Positions 36,455-45,908 of a stretch of 64,000 nucleotides of DNA are shown one piece after another. Below the pieces are notes generated by a model. That model searched no databases, was not told the DNA's origin, and was given only the letters and a program-made list of their open reading frames with translations. Where the stretch lies: assembly GCF_009754905.2 (NCBI RefSeq), contig NZ_CP066775.1:1054001-1118000 (forward strand), read 5' to 3'. This stretch comes from Mucilaginibacter ginkgonis (GTDB lineage Bacteria > Bacteroidota > Bacteroidia > Sphingobacteriales > Sphingobacteriaceae). A program made the translations under genes and the position numbers. How positions within the stretch are numbered: the first letter of the stretch is position 1; the number at the start of each line of letters is the position of its first letter.

Positions 36455-37633
36455 TTAACGCAAATTTTCTATAACCATTGCGCTTGCACCGCCGCCACCG
36501 TTACAAATTCCGGCTGCACCATATTTACCGCCTTTTTGCTGTAACACGTGTAACAGCGTTACAATGATACGGGCACCCGATGCACCCAGCGGATGGCCTA
36601 AAGCCACGGCGCCGCCGTTGATATTTACAACGTCGGGCGATAATTGCAGTAACTGGTTATTGGCAATGGCCACTACAGAGAATGCCTCATTTATTTCAAA
36701 ATAATCGATGTCGCTATTTTGCAAACCTGCGCGCTGTAGGGCCAGCGGGATAGCTTTTGACGGGGCCGTGGTGAACCACTCGGGCGCCTGCTGGGCGTCC
36801 GCGTAAGATACTATGCGCGCTAAAGGCTTAACATTCATTGCTTCTGCTCGCGTTTTGCTCATTAACACCAATGCAGCCGCGCCGTCATTCAGGGTTGATG
36901 CGTTTGCGGCGGTTACGGTACCTGCCTTATCAAATACAGGCCTTAAGCCGGGTATCTTGTCATAATTTACAGCAGACGGCTCTTCGTCTGTATCGAAAAT
37001 GGTAACGTTGCCTTTCCTATCCTTTATTTCGATCGGCGCTATCTCTTCTTTAAAAAAGCCTTGTGCTTGGGCATGCTGCGCCCGTTTATAAGAGTCGATG
37101 GCGTAGGCGTCCTGGTCTTGACGTGATATTTTGCAATCTGTAGCGCAAAGTTCTGCGGCGTTGCCCATGTGATAGTCATTATACACATCCCACAAGCCGT
37201 CTTTAACCAAACCATCTGTGATTTGGCCGTGGCCTAAACGATATCCGTTTCGGGCTTTGTCCAGATAATATGGCACATTACTCATGCTCTCCATACCGCC
37301 GGCAATGATAATATCTTGCTGCCCTAAGGCTATGCTTTGCGCCGCCAGCATAATTGCTTTCATTCCTGACGCACATACTTTATTCACCGTGGTGGCAGGC
37401 AAATCTGCAAAGCCTGCAAATTTTGCGGCTTGAGTGGCTGGTGCCTGGCCTAAATTGGCAGACAGCACATTGCCCATGTATATTTCCTGTATTTGTTCGG
37501 GCTTCAAACCCGCTTTTTCTGTAACTGATTTGATAACCGCGCCACCTAATTGCGTAGCCGACAGTGATGATAAGCTGCCGCCAAAGCTGCCTATGGCAGT
37601 GCGCGTGGCTGCGACTATATAAACTTCTTGCAT
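36455..37633 (-). CDS. Acetyl-CoA acetyltransferase (thiolase)
   Basis: 392 residues, full length. Nucleophile Cys87 in VNKVCASGMKA; NEAFSVVA; GHPLGASGARI with the catalytic His; and the second Cys in GICNGGGGASAM. It interconverts two acetyl-CoA with acetoacetyl-CoA, or cleaves 3-ketoacyl-CoA. It is upstream of a secreted hypothetical in the same operon and divergent from pgpH. Confidence 0.94.
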   Translation of the reverse strand: MQEVYIVAATRTAIGSFGGSLSSLSATQLGGAVIKSVTEKAGLKPEQIQEIYMGNVLSANLGQAPATQAAKFAGFADLPATTVNKVCASGMKAIMLAAQSIALGQQDIIIAGGMESMSNVPYYLDKARNGYRLGHGQITDGLVKDGLWDVYNDYHMGNAAELCATDCKISRQDQDAYAIDSYKRAQHAQAQGFFKEEIAPIEIKDRKGNVTIFDTDEEPSAVNYDKIPGLRPVFDKAGTVTAANASTLNDGAAALVLMSKTRAEAMNVKPLARIVSYADAQQAPEWFTTAPSKAIPLALQRAGLQNSDIDYFEINEAFSVVAIANNQLLQLSPDVVNINGGAVALGHPLGASGARIIVTLLHVLQQKGGKYGAAGICNGGGGASAMVIENLR

Positions 37634-37720
37634 TGGTTTTTTATTGGGGTGGCAATTTACAGTTTTTCACCTGTAAAGATGAACTCACAACCGCCGTAAC
37701 ACAAGTGTTTTAAAGTTTGT

Positions 37721-37728
37721 TACTTTTG
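37721..37728 (+). promoter_or_regulatory. -7 box upstream of the PgpH-like gene
   Basis: TACTTTTG matches TAnnTTTG but is only 13 bp before the ATG at 37742, with no clear -33 TTG; the leader would be very short. Confidence 0.3.
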
Positions 37729-37741
37729 TTTAGTTACAACA

Positions 37742-39805
37742 ATGGCAAAACTTCCACAGTCCAGGCAAAAGGCAATATTGCGCAAATACGCGGTCAATGT
37801 AAAGTACCTTATGATATTGGCGAGCATTTGCTTTATTGTGCTCACCTTGCCAAAGCAGGCCAAGTTTAGGTATGAGTATGAAAAGGGTAGGGTGTGGAAC
37901 CAAAAAGACTTGATATCGCCATACAGTTTCGCCATTCTAAAAACTCCGCAAGAAATAGATAACGACCGGGCTGCAGCGCTTAATACCGTTAAGCCAATTT
38001 ATCAGCTAAATGAAGACGTAAAGCAACAGCAGACAGATGGTTACAAAGGTGATTTTGAGATTAAGTGGCACGATGCAGGCTTTAATGAAACACTCAAGCA
38101 ACGGTATTTTACGACCGGTTTAAGCCTTCTCGGGAGTATTTATGACAAGGGAGTCCTCTCTCTTAATTCCAAGTACCAGCAGCGCTCGGCAAACTATCCC
38201 ATTACGATCCTGAACCACAATGTAGCTACTGAACAAAACACTGCCGAACTTTTTACAAAGGATAAAGCACTTGCTTATGCGGAAAAGGAACTAAATGGAA
38301 CAAAACTTGACAAGGCTTTTTTGCTTAACCTTTTACAAAATCGTGTTCAAAACAATCTTTTGTACGATGATAAGCTAACTAACCGGTTGGAAAAGGATGT
38401 GCTGGACGGTATTTCTACCACGCACGGCATGGTGCAAAAGGGTGAAGTGATCGTTATCAAAGGCGTTGTCATCAACAATGATATCTACCAAAAACTCGAA
38501 TCGTACAAACAGGCTTTTGAAGACAATGCCCGCAGCAACGGCGACAGGTATCTGGTTATGCTGGGTCAGTTTTTGCTGGTCGCGGTAGTCATTACCTTAT
38601 TAATCGTTTTTCTTTACCTTTTCAGAAAAGACATCTACTACGATAATCGCCTTGTCGGTCTGATATTGCTGGTGATAACCGCCATGCTGGTTACGCTGTC
38701 GCTAGCTATACGTTTACAATTCCCCAATTTGTATTACATACCATACTGTATTGTCCCCATCATTATCCGGATATTATTTGATACAAGGCTGGCGCTGAAC
38801 ATACACCTGCTGGTGATCTTGATAGCGGGTTTCTTTGTACCCAACAGCTTTGAGTTTGCTTACTATGAATTAACAGCCGGAATGGTGTCTATTTACAGCA
38901 TCAAAAACCTTATCCGTCGAGAACAATTCCTGTCATCGGCTTTGCTTATTACCTTAAATTACTTCGTAGCATTTTTAGGCATATCGTTTATTCGCGAGGG
39001 TAATTTTGCTACGATAGACTGGTTCGATTTCTTTCCGTTTATCGTGAGCGTTTTACTTACGCTGTTAGCTTATCCGCTCATTTACGCGTTCGAGCGTGTA
39101 TTTGGCATTACATCAGAAATTACACTTATCGAACTCACTAATACCAATGCACCGCTGCTTAGAAAACTCGCTTTCAGTGCTCCGGGGACGTTTCAGCATT
39201 CGTTACAGGTAGCAAACCTTGCCGAAAATGCCATTTACAGTATTGGCGGTAACGCGTTGCTGGTTAGGGCAGGGGCTTTATACCACGACATTGGCAAACT
39301 GGAAAATCCGTTGTTTTTTATAGAGAACCAAAGCTCGGGCTTCAACCCGCACGATAAACTACCTTACGAAGAAAGCGCGCAGATCATCATCCGCCATGTA
39401 AGCAAGGGAGCAGATATCGCGCGCAAAAACGGCATCCCCGAAGTGGTCGTCGATTTTATTCGTACGCATCATGGCAACACCCGGGTAGATTATTTTTACC
39501 AGTCGTTCCTAAAAAACTACCCTGAGAAAGGTATTGACGAAAATATATTCCGGTACCCGGGACCGATACCATTTTCTAAAGAAACAGGTGTGCTTATGTT
39601 GGCCGATTCTATAGAAGCTGCATCGCGGTCTCTTAAAGAACCCGATGTGGCGTCCATCAGTAACCTGGTAGATAAGATCGTTAGCTATAAGCTAGACCAG
39701 GGACAGTTGAACGACAGCAATATCACCCTTAAAGACTTACAAACCATTAAGGACATCTTTAAAAAGATGCTGATGAGCATCTATCACGTGCGGATAGACT
39801 ATTAG
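37742..39805 (+). CDS. pgpH: PgpH-type membrane HD phosphohydrolase (7TMR-HD)
   Basis: 687 residues. An N-terminal membrane helix (about 22-40) is followed by an extracytoplasmic domain (about 50-270), seven membrane helices (about 275-480) and a cytoplasmic HD domain with HSLQVANLAENA, LYHDIGKLENP and FIRTHHGNTR. This is the architecture of PgpH/YqfF, which hydrolyses cyclic di-AMP. All HD metal ligands appear present. Whether this organism makes c-di-AMP cannot be seen here. It is followed by the tRNA-Ser gene. Confidence 0.9.
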   Translation: MAKLPQSRQKAILRKYAVNVKYLMILASICFIVLTLPKQAKFRYEYEKGRVWNQKDLISPYSFAILKTPQEIDNDRAAALNTVKPIYQLNEDVKQQQTDGYKGDFEIKWHDAGFNETLKQRYFTTGLSLLGSIYDKGVLSLNSKYQQRSANYPITILNHNVATEQNTAELFTKDKALAYAEKELNGTKLDKAFLLNLLQNRVQNNLLYDDKLTNRLEKDVLDGISTTHGMVQKGEVIVIKGVVINNDIYQKLESYKQAFEDNARSNGDRYLVMLGQFLLVAVVITLLIVFLYLFRKDIYYDNRLVGLILLVITAMLVTLSLAIRLQFPNLYYIPYCIVPIIIRILFDTRLALNIHLLVILIAGFFVPNSFEFAYYELTAGMVSIYSIKNLIRREQFLSSALLITLNYFVAFLGISFIREGNFATIDWFDFFPFIVSVLLTLLAYPLIYAFERVFGITSEITLIELTNTNAPLLRKLAFSAPGTFQHSLQVANLAENAIYSIGGNALLVRAGALYHDIGKLENPLFFIENQSSGFNPHDKLPYEESAQIIIRHVSKGADIARKNGIPEVVVDFIRTHHGNTRVDYFYQSFLKNYPEKGIDENIFRYPGPIPFSKETGVLMLADSIEAASRSLKEPDVASISNLVDKIVSYKLDQGQLNDSNITLKDLQTIKDIFKKMLMSIYHVRIDY

Positions 39806-39818
39806 TGTAAAATTTATT

Positions 39819-39847
39819 TTGCCGCCCTTTTCGTTTTGCTATATTTG
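39819..39847 (+). promoter_or_regulatory. Promoter of the tRNA-Ser gene
   Basis: TTG (39819-39821), 18 bp, then TATATTTG (39840-39847): a good Bacteroidota promoter 28 bp before the mature tRNA. Confidence 0.7.
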
Positions 39848-39875
39848 CACTCCCAAAACGGGATGTTTATTATTT

Positions 39876-39962
39876 GGTGAGGTGCCTGAGAGGCCGAAAG
39901 GACCAGTTTGCTAAACTGGCGTACGGGAAACTGTACCGAGGGTTCGAATCCCTCCCTCACCG
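39876..39962 (+). tRNA. tRNA-Ser(GCU): tRNA-Ser (anticodon GCU)
   Basis: 87 bases fold into a cloverleaf with a long variable arm. The acceptor stem is GGTGAGG/CCTCACC with discriminator G. The anticodon arm is CCAGT-TTGCTAA-ACTGG, giving anticodon GCT for AGC/AGU codons. The T arm contains GGTTCGAATCC. The 3' CCA is not encoded. It marks the left edge of the AT-rich polysaccharide locus. Confidence 0.96.
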
Positions 39963-39969
39963 CAAAAAA

Positions 39970-40002
39970 GAAAGGCTGCACAATGTGCGGCCTTTCTTTT
40001 TT
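39970..40002 (+). terminator. Terminator after tRNA-Ser
   Basis: GAAAGGCTGCAC, loop AAT, GTGCGGCCTTTC (39970-39996; one mismatched pair), followed by six T. Confidence 0.85.
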
Positions 40003-40401
40003 GGTGACTAATAATGTGAGAAGTCTCTATTTCTTTTCCGCGATGCAAAAACTAAGTGCGCTGCAAAGAGTATGGTAGCCATTACTTTCTCCAGCAACAG
40101 TTATGCTCGCGACAACGCTTAAATGGGTATAATACCTGCTGCGGCTTACAATGTGCTTAGTAAGAATCTAGTTATAATTAACTGTAGCTGAATAGACATA
40201 CTATTACTGTGTATTTAGTAGAATTTATTAACTTCGCAAACTTTAAATCATAACATCTTACTTGCTCATAACCCCAAACGAAAATTTTCAGATTTACTTG
40301 TAGTGAAAATAAATTCTTCCAAAATATCCAAATTGATGAGCATAAGTAAAATTTGAGTTCACAGCATTATAGCAGCGTAGGAAAGCTCCAATTGTAATTA
40401 A
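40003..40401. other. Gene-free region upstream of the polysaccharide locus
   Basis: About 400 AT-rich bp with no credible gene. It must contain the promoter of the first polysaccharide operon, but I see no clean TTG-N19-TAnnTTTG element; AAAATTTG at 40348-40355 is a one-off near match. No integrase or tRNA-end duplication is visible. Confidence 0.5.
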
Positions 40402-41421
40402 ATGAAAACTAATAGGTCATATATAATTGCCGAAGCAGGTGTTAATCATAACGGGGATGTAAACATAGCTCTTCAGCTTATTGATGAAGCTAGTAAAGCA
40501 GGTGCAGATTGTGTGAAATTCCAGACATTCAAGGCTAGTCAGATTGTTTCAAAAAATTCGCCTAAAGCGAAATATCAGCTTCTGGTCACAGACCCGAAAG
40601 AATCGCAAGCGGAGATGCTTAAAAAATTAGAATTGGACTTAGATGCGTACAAAATACTTATAGAACGCTGTAAAGAGAAAGACATAGATTTTCTTTCCAC
40701 TCCTTATAACAAACAAGATGCAGATTTTTTAGAAGATCTTAACGTTACGGGATATAAAATTGCATCCGGGCAACTTACAGAGATACCGTTTTTAAAATAT
40801 GTCGCAGCGAAACAAAAAACTATGATCATTTCTACCGGAATGGCAAACATGGCAGATGTTTTTTCTGCTGTTGAAGCTATTCGCGAGACTGGTAACGATG
40901 ATATAATAGTTTTGCAATGCACCACCAATTACCCCTCAAAAATTGAAGATGCAAATATTTTAGCCATGGATAGTATCAAAGTGGCCTGTAAAGTAAGAGT
41001 AGGCTATTCAGATCACGTCGAAAATAATTTTGCCTGTTATGCCGCAGTTGCTTTAGGTGCAGAGATCGTTGAAAAACATTTCACTCTGGACAAGAATATG
41101 GAAGGGCCCGATCATAGCTCTTCCCTTAATCCTGAAGAATTTAAGGAACTTATTTACTGTATAAGGCAGGTAGAGCAATCTTTAGGAACAGGCTTGAAGG
41201 TTCCATCTGTAATAGAAAGGGATAATATTTATGGTATGAAGAGGAGCCTGGTAGCTTTATCTGATTTGGCGGCAGGAACTGTGCTCGAAGAAAAACATAT
41301 CGGTTATAAACGGCCGGCGAATGGATTAAGCCCTAACATGGTAGACGATATCCTCGGTAAACAATTGCTTACTGATGTGAAAGAAGACGAAGCACTTCAA
41401 TACAGCGCTATCAAATGGTAG
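40402..41421 (+). CDS. NeuB-family nonulosonate (sialic acid-like) synthase
   Basis: 339 residues. The TIM barrel (about 1-270) starts IIAEAGVNHNGDVNIALQLIDEA and contains KFQTFKASQIV, STPYN, KIASGQLTE, QCTTNYPS, YSDHV and GAEIVEKHFTLDKNMEGPDHSSSLNPEEF. These are the PEP- and Mn-binding elements of NeuB/LegI/PseI. The C-terminal SAF domain (RSLVALSDLAAGTVLEEKHI) is present. It condenses PEP with an aldose to make a 3-deoxy-ulosonic acid. No 4,6-dehydratase or hydrolysing 2-epimerase gene accompanies it, so its sugar substrate is probably not the usual ManNAc or a bacillosamine derivative. The GNAT gene overlaps by 7 bp. Confidence 0.9.
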   Translation: MKTNRSYIIAEAGVNHNGDVNIALQLIDEASKAGADCVKFQTFKASQIVSKNSPKAKYQLLVTDPKESQAEMLKKLELDLDAYKILIERCKEKDIDFLSTPYNKQDADFLEDLNVTGYKIASGQLTEIPFLKYVAAKQKTMIISTGMANMADVFSAVEAIRETGNDDIIVLQCTTNYPSKIEDANILAMDSIKVACKVRVGYSDHVENNFACYAAVALGAEIVEKHFTLDKNMEGPDHSSSLNPEEFKELIYCIRQVEQSLGTGLKVPSVIERDNIYGMKRSLVALSDLAAGTVLEEKHIGYKRPANGLSPNMVDDILGKQLLTDVKEDEALQYSAIKW

Positions 41422-41858
41422 ATCGCACCATAAAAGTTATCAATTCAGCAGAAACAACTCTGTTAGACTTGTTCATTGCCAATGCCGGATCTTCTCTTCA
41501 AACTTTCCGATATTTTCAAAGCAGACCTTACACTGTGTTGAATAATCATATAACAACGTGTTTATTGATGGAAGGAAATGAGCCTGTTGGATATGGGCAT
41601 TTAGATAAAGATCAAGGCCAAGACACTGTTTGGTTGGGTATAGCCGTTTCAGAGAAACATAAAGGTAAGGGTTTAGGAAAACGGATTATGAATTATCTGA
41701 TAGCCAGCGCTAAAACAAATCAAATTGCCAAACTTAAGCTTACGGTTGATGATACCAACATTGCAGCAATCCATTTATATCAAAAATTTGGTTTTAAAGC
41801 TGCAGGTAATGTTAAAGATAGTTGCTTATTAATGGAACTTGAAGTCTCACATGCATAA
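41415..41858 (+). CDS. GNAT N-acetyltransferase
   Basis: 147 residues, one GNAT domain: WLGIAVSEKHKGKGLGKRIMNYL contains the acetyl-CoA pyrophosphate-binding loop (Q/RxxGxG/A variant KGKGLG), and LYQKFGFKAAG is the C-terminal motif. Placed between a NeuB-type synthase and sugar aminotransferases, it most likely N-acylates an amino-sugar intermediate of module A. It overlaps its neighbours on both sides (7 and 8 bp). Confidence 0.85.
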   Translation: MVDRTIKVINSAETTLLDLFIANAGSSLQTFRYFQSRPYTVLNNHITTCLLMEGNEPVGYGHLDKDQGQDTVWLGIAVSEKHKGKGLGKRIMNYLIASAKTNQIAKLKLTVDDTNIAAIHLYQKFGFKAAGNVKDSCLLMELEVSHA

Positions 41859-42708
41859 TATCTATATTAGTTCACTGGCATTTCTGGGAAACACTCCTGA
41901 AAACATCATCCAAATAGCTAAAGAAAATGATTTTGCTATTGAATTCAGTTCAGGAATGCCGTTCCGAGTCGATATGTCAGAGATTTATGAAAATGCGGCT
42001 ATCAAAAGAATGCCGCATAATTATTTTCCCGCTCCGGAGGTTCCGTTTGTTTTAAATCTTGCAAGCAAGGATGACGCAATCAGACAACGTTCTGTCCAAC
42101 ATTGTATTGATGGCTTAAAAATGTCAAAGAAATCTAATGCACCCTTCTTTTCAGCGCATGCCGGATTTTGTATCGACCCAAATCCCGCAGATCTTGGAAA
42201 TCAGCTTAAAGTTGATATCCAATTTGATGTAAATCTTCATAAACAGCTTTTTGTTGAATCCGTTAAACTCATTTTGTCGGAAGCCGAAAACTTAGGCGTT
42301 GATTTCCTGATCGAAAACAATGTTATCACCAGATTTAACTTAACAAGTGAGGGTAAGAATCCACTTTTGTGTTGTGAGCATAACGATATTGATTGGCTTT
42401 TTACAGAATTACAAAACAACAGGTTTGGCTTGTTATTGGATACTGCGCATTTAAAGGTGAGCTGTGCTACTCTAGAATTAGATTTAAATCTGGAAGTGGA
42501 CTCGATAAAAACATTTATTCGCGCTGTACATCATAGCGATAATGATGGCACTACGGATACTAATATGCCTGTTAGTCAAAGCTACTGGTTTCAAAAGTAT
42601 ATGAGCCGGTTTAAACAAATTGCTCATGTGATTGAGGTAAAAAAGATATCTATAAACGAAATAAACGAGCAAATCAAACTATTAACTCAATGGATGTTAA
42701 AGAATTAA
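41851..42708 (+). CDS. TIM-barrel sugar isomerase/epimerase-like protein
   Basis: 285 residues from the ATG at 41851. Xylose-isomerase-like TIM barrel fold (PF01261): FSAHAGFCID, FLIENNVITR, FGLLLDTAHLKVS and VHHSDNDG are the metal-ligand-bearing strands (His, Glu, Asp, His). These enzymes isomerise or epimerise keto/aldo sugars, or dehydrate inositol-like compounds. Within module A it could isomerise the precursor aldose used by the NeuB-type enzyme. It overlaps the GNAT gene by 8 bp and the next gene by 19 bp. Confidence 0.78.
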   Translation: MHNIYISSLAFLGNTPENIIQIAKENDFAIEFSSGMPFRVDMSEIYENAAIKRMPHNYFPAPEVPFVLNLASKDDAIRQRSVQHCIDGLKMSKKSNAPFFSAHAGFCIDPNPADLGNQLKVDIQFDVNLHKQLFVESVKLILSEAENLGVDFLIENNVITRFNLTSEGKNPLLCCEHNDIDWLFTELQNNRFGLLLDTAHLKVSCATLELDLNLEVDSIKTFIRAVHHSDNDGTTDTNMPVSQSYWFQKYMSRFKQIAHVIEVKKISINEINEQIKLLTQWMLKN

Positions 42709-44132
42709 CAGTACAGTGTGACCAGAATATTAAAAGTGCCCTTGAAGGTCTGAATACCACGGGATTGGGCATACTATTTGTAACTGACAATAATAATATT
42801 TTATCCGGCATAATTACAGACGGTGATATAAGACGCGCCCTATTAGCAGGTAAAGAACTTAGTTCTGCAATTAAGGATGTGATGAACCTGGACTATACTT
42901 CACTTCCTGTCGATACCGACAACAGCGTTATACTAGACGCTATTACAAATAAAGTTAAGATTATTCCTTTAGTTGATGTGGCTGGTAAACTTGTTGATTA
43001 TGCTTCTATCAACAAGATAAGAAGAATATCAGTTGCGTCGCCTCTACTTAATGGCAATGAATTGGCTTATGTTACTGACTGCATTAAGTCTAGTTGGATA
43101 TCATCTCAAGGAAAGTACGTACGCGAGTTCGAAAAAATTTTTACTGATTATCATGGTGGAATGCCTGCCCTGGCTGTTAGCAATGGTACGGTAGCCTTGC
43201 ACCTTGCACTTGACGCCTTAGGCATTACCAAGGGTGACGAGGTGCTCGTAGCAGATCTTACTTTCGCCGCATCAGTTAATTCGATAATATATACCGGTGC
43301 TACGCCTGTATTGATAGATATTGAACCTGATACCTGGAATATAGATTTAACTAAGGCCGAGGAAAAAGTTACAGCAAATACTAAAGCTATTATGCCTGTA
43401 CACTTATATGGGCACCCTTGTGATATGGATGCTGTTGCAGCCTTTGCAAAAAAATACAATTTATTAGTAATTGAAGATTGTGCAGAGGCTTTAGGAAGTT
43501 TTTATAACGGTAAACCTGTAGGGGTTTTCGGTGATGTTTCTACTTATAGTTTTTATGGAAACAAAACAATTACTACCGGCGAAGGTGGAATGGTTGTCTT
43601 TAAAGACTCTGCTATTGCAGAAAGAGCTGCCATGCTTAGAGATCATGGTATGCAAAAGACCAAAAGATACTGGCATGCAGAGGTTGGTTACAATTACAGA
43701 TTAACTAATATACAAGCTGCTATAGGTGTGGCACAATTCGAAAAAATTGACGAATTTTTAGCGGCTAAAAGACATATCGCCAAAACCTATAACCAAACAC
43801 TGGCTAGGAGCCCTTATTTTCAGATTCCGGCAGAGAAAGAAAATACCGTTAATTCTTATTGGCTTTACACATTTCTCGTTAATGAATCAGCTCCATTTAA
43901 AAGGGAAGAACTAATGGAGTATCTAAATAATACCGGCGTTGAAACAAGACCTGTATTTTTTCCAATGCATCAAATGCCACCTTATTTAAATTTTGGAAAA
44001 CCAGAAGATTTAAAGGTTTCTATCCACGTGTCTGAATGTGGTATGAGTTTACCTTCTTCGGTAAACTTAACAGACATAGAGCTTAATCATATTTGTAATT
44101 CGATAAACGAGTTTGTAAAGAAATTTGAATAA
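42690..44132 (+). CDS. CBS-domain pair fused to a DegT/DnrJ-type sugar aminotransferase
   Basis: 480 residues. Residues 1-115 form two CBS motifs (GILFVTDNNNILSGIITDGDIRRALL, and KIIPLVDVAGKLVDYASINKI). Residues about 118-480 are a complete DegT/DnrJ/EryC1/StrS aminotransferase: VSNGTVALHLALDALGI, VIEDCAEALG, and PLP lysine Lys292 in SFYGNKTITTGEGGM. It transfers an amino group from glutamate to a keto-sugar. CBS pairs usually sense adenine nucleotides; in legionaminate loci they are fused to the nucleotidyltransferase PtmE instead. This fusion suggests allosteric control of the module A pathway. Confidence 0.85.
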   Translation: MDVKELTVQCDQNIKSALEGLNTTGLGILFVTDNNNILSGIITDGDIRRALLAGKELSSAIKDVMNLDYTSLPVDTDNSVILDAITNKVKIIPLVDVAGKLVDYASINKIRRISVASPLLNGNELAYVTDCIKSSWISSQGKYVREFEKIFTDYHGGMPALAVSNGTVALHLALDALGITKGDEVLVADLTFAASVNSIIYTGATPVLIDIEPDTWNIDLTKAEEKVTANTKAIMPVHLYGHPCDMDAVAAFAKKYNLLVIEDCAEALGSFYNGKPVGVFGDVSTYSFYGNKTITTGEGGMVVFKDSAIAERAAMLRDHGMQKTKRYWHAEVGYNYRLTNIQAAIGVAQFEKIDEFLAAKRHIAKTYNQTLARSPYFQIPAEKENTVNSYWLYTFLVNESAPFKREELMEYLNNTGVETRPVFFPMHQMPPYLNFGKPEDLKVSIHVSECGMSLPSSVNLTDIELNHICNSINEFVKKFE

Positions 44133-44133
44133 A

Positions 44134-45144
44134 ATGAAAATATTGATAATTGGTCTTGGTTCTATGGGGAAACGTAGAATAAGAAACCTCAAAGCGTTAA
44201 ATATTTCAGACATATGCGGTTTTGACCAACGTGCCGACAGGAGAAAGGAAGCAGAAGATTTATATGGCATCAAAACCTATTCAACATTTGAAGATGCTTT
44301 AGCTACAAAGGTTGATGCACTTGTTATTTCTGTCCCGCCCGATATCCATCATGTTTACATGAAGCACGCAATAAAAGAGCAATTGCCTTTTTTTGTAGAA
44401 GCAAGTGTAGTCGATGACGATATGGACAGCATTATTAAAGATGTTGAGCAAGCAGGCATACTTGCTGCACCATCGTCAACAATGACTTTTCATCCGGCCA
44501 TTAAAAAAATAATGTCGTTTGTTACTGAAGGAGTTTTAGGAAAAATAACAAACGTAATCTATCATTCAGGACAATATTTACCAGATTGGCACACCTATGA
44601 AACAGTAAAGGAATTTTATGTGTCAAATAAATCTACCGGCGGGGCGAGAGAAATTGTCCCTTTTGAACTTACATGGTTAGTTAAGCTTTTAGGGTTTCCT
44701 GCAGCTGTTACCGGTTTATTCAAAAAAACGATTGAAATAACCGGTGCTGAAGAAATAGATGATACATACAATGCGTTGTTTGATTATGGATCATTTATCC
44801 TTAACCTAAGTATAGATGTTGTTTCAAGGCTTGCTACGAGGAAATTACTTATCAACGGGTCTGAAGGTCAATTACAATGGGACTGGAACGATGATTATAT
44901 AACGGTTTACACACCCGATCAAGGTAGTTTAAAACATCATTTCAGCTTAATAGATGCTCAAGCGGGGTACAACAAAAACATCACAGAGCAAATGTATATC
45001 GAAGAGATGGACGCATTTATTCAATCGATAAATCAAAACCGGCCATTCGTTAACGATTTGAGGCAAGATCATAAAGTCTTAAAACTTTTATATGCATTAG
45101 AGGAGTCTGGTAATAACGCTAAAACTGTTAAAATAGAGTGGTAG
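44134..45144 (+). CDS. Gfo/Idh/MocA-fold protein without canonical catalytic residues
   Basis: 336 residues from the ATG at 44134. The N-terminal Rossmann fold is clear (ILIIGLGSMGKRRIRNL). At the place of the usual E-K-P motif it has VEASVV (Glu89, Ala90, Ser91), so the catalytic Lys is absent. The later GGxxxDxGxH segment is replaced by GGAREIVPFELTWLVKLLG. The protein is full-length and in an intact operon, so it is not a decayed gene. It may use other residues or act on an unusual substrate, such as an acyclic or carboxylated sugar of module A. Confidence 0.8.
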   Translation: MKILIIGLGSMGKRRIRNLKALNISDICGFDQRADRRKEAEDLYGIKTYSTFEDALATKVDALVISVPPDIHHVYMKHAIKEQLPFFVEASVVDDDMDSIIKDVEQAGILAAPSSTMTFHPAIKKIMSFVTEGVLGKITNVIYHSGQYLPDWHTYETVKEFYVSNKSTGGAREIVPFELTWLVKLLGFPAAVTGLFKKTIEITGAEEIDDTYNALFDYGSFILNLSIDVVSRLATRKLLINGSEGQLQWDWNDDYITVYTPDQGSLKHHFSLIDAQAGYNKNITEQMYIEEMDAFIQSINQNRPFVNDLRQDHKVLKLLYALEESGNNAKTVKIEW

Positions 45145-45908
45145 GTATTTTATTTACAGCAAGGCTAGGTTCAAGCAGGTTATCTAAAAAGCATTTATTT
45201 GAGGCGAATAGCCGCACTTTCATTGAATGGTTGACCGGGCGCTTCGCCAACGAGTTTCGGACGGAAATTGAAAATGGCGAAGTTAAATTGGTTTTGGCTA
45301 CATCCAGCGAGCCGGAGAATACTGCTTTTGAAAAAGTATTGAAACCATTGGGCGTCGAAGTGTTTTATGGAGCAAATTCAAATATTCCTCAGCGGCATTT
45401 AAGTTGCGCGCAAAAATTTAACATGGATCAAATCATTTCGATCGATGGAGATGATATTTTATGTTCAACATATGCGGCCCGGCAAGTTTTTCAGGCATTT
45501 GTAAATGTTACATCCGCCGACATCATAGAAGCGGTCGGTCTTCCGCTTGGAATGAATTGTTCCGGCTATACAGTGGCCTATCTTGATCAATCGTTAAAGA
45601 ACTACAAGCAGGAAAAAAAGATTGAAACCGGGTGGGGACGCGTCTTTGTGAATCCAAAAAAGGAAGTTATAAGATGTGGAAATTATGATATATATGATAA
45701 ACTGCGTTTAACACTTGACTATGAGGATGACCGAGTGTTTTTTGCAACCGTTATTGATTTTTTTGGAGATAAAATCCTTGATATCAAAGATGAAAAATTG
45801 ATTGACGGTATTAAAGCGAACAAATTTGATGAGATAAACAATCATCTATTCGATATTTATTGGGACAATTTTAATTCACTAAAAGCTGAAGAGCAACGCG
45901 AAGCGTGA
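45138..45908 (+). CDS. SpsF/NeuA-like cytidylyltransferase
   Basis: 256 residues with a GTG start at 45138. The nucleotide-binding start is GILFTARLGSSRLSKKHL, a variant of the A-R-x-G-S-x-R-x-x-x-K motif of CMP-sugar synthetases; IISIDGDDILCS carries a likely metal-binding Asp pair. It resembles SpsF-type cytidylyltransferases more than classic NeuA. It most likely activates the product of the NeuB-type synthase with CTP. It overlaps the preceding gene by 7 bp, and its stop TGA shares one base with the next ATG (TGATG). Confidence 0.8.
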   Translation: MVGILFTARLGSSRLSKKHLFEANSRTFIEWLTGRFANEFRTEIENGEVKLVLATSSEPENTAFEKVLKPLGVEVFYGANSNIPQRHLSCAQKFNMDQIISIDGDDILCSTYAARQVFQAFVNVTSADIIEAVGLPLGMNCSGYTVAYLDQSLKNYKQEKKIETGWGRVFVNPKKEVIRCGNYDIYDKLRLTLDYEDDRVFFATVIDFFGDKILDIKDEKLIDGIKANKFDEINNHLFDIYWDNFNSLKAEEQREA

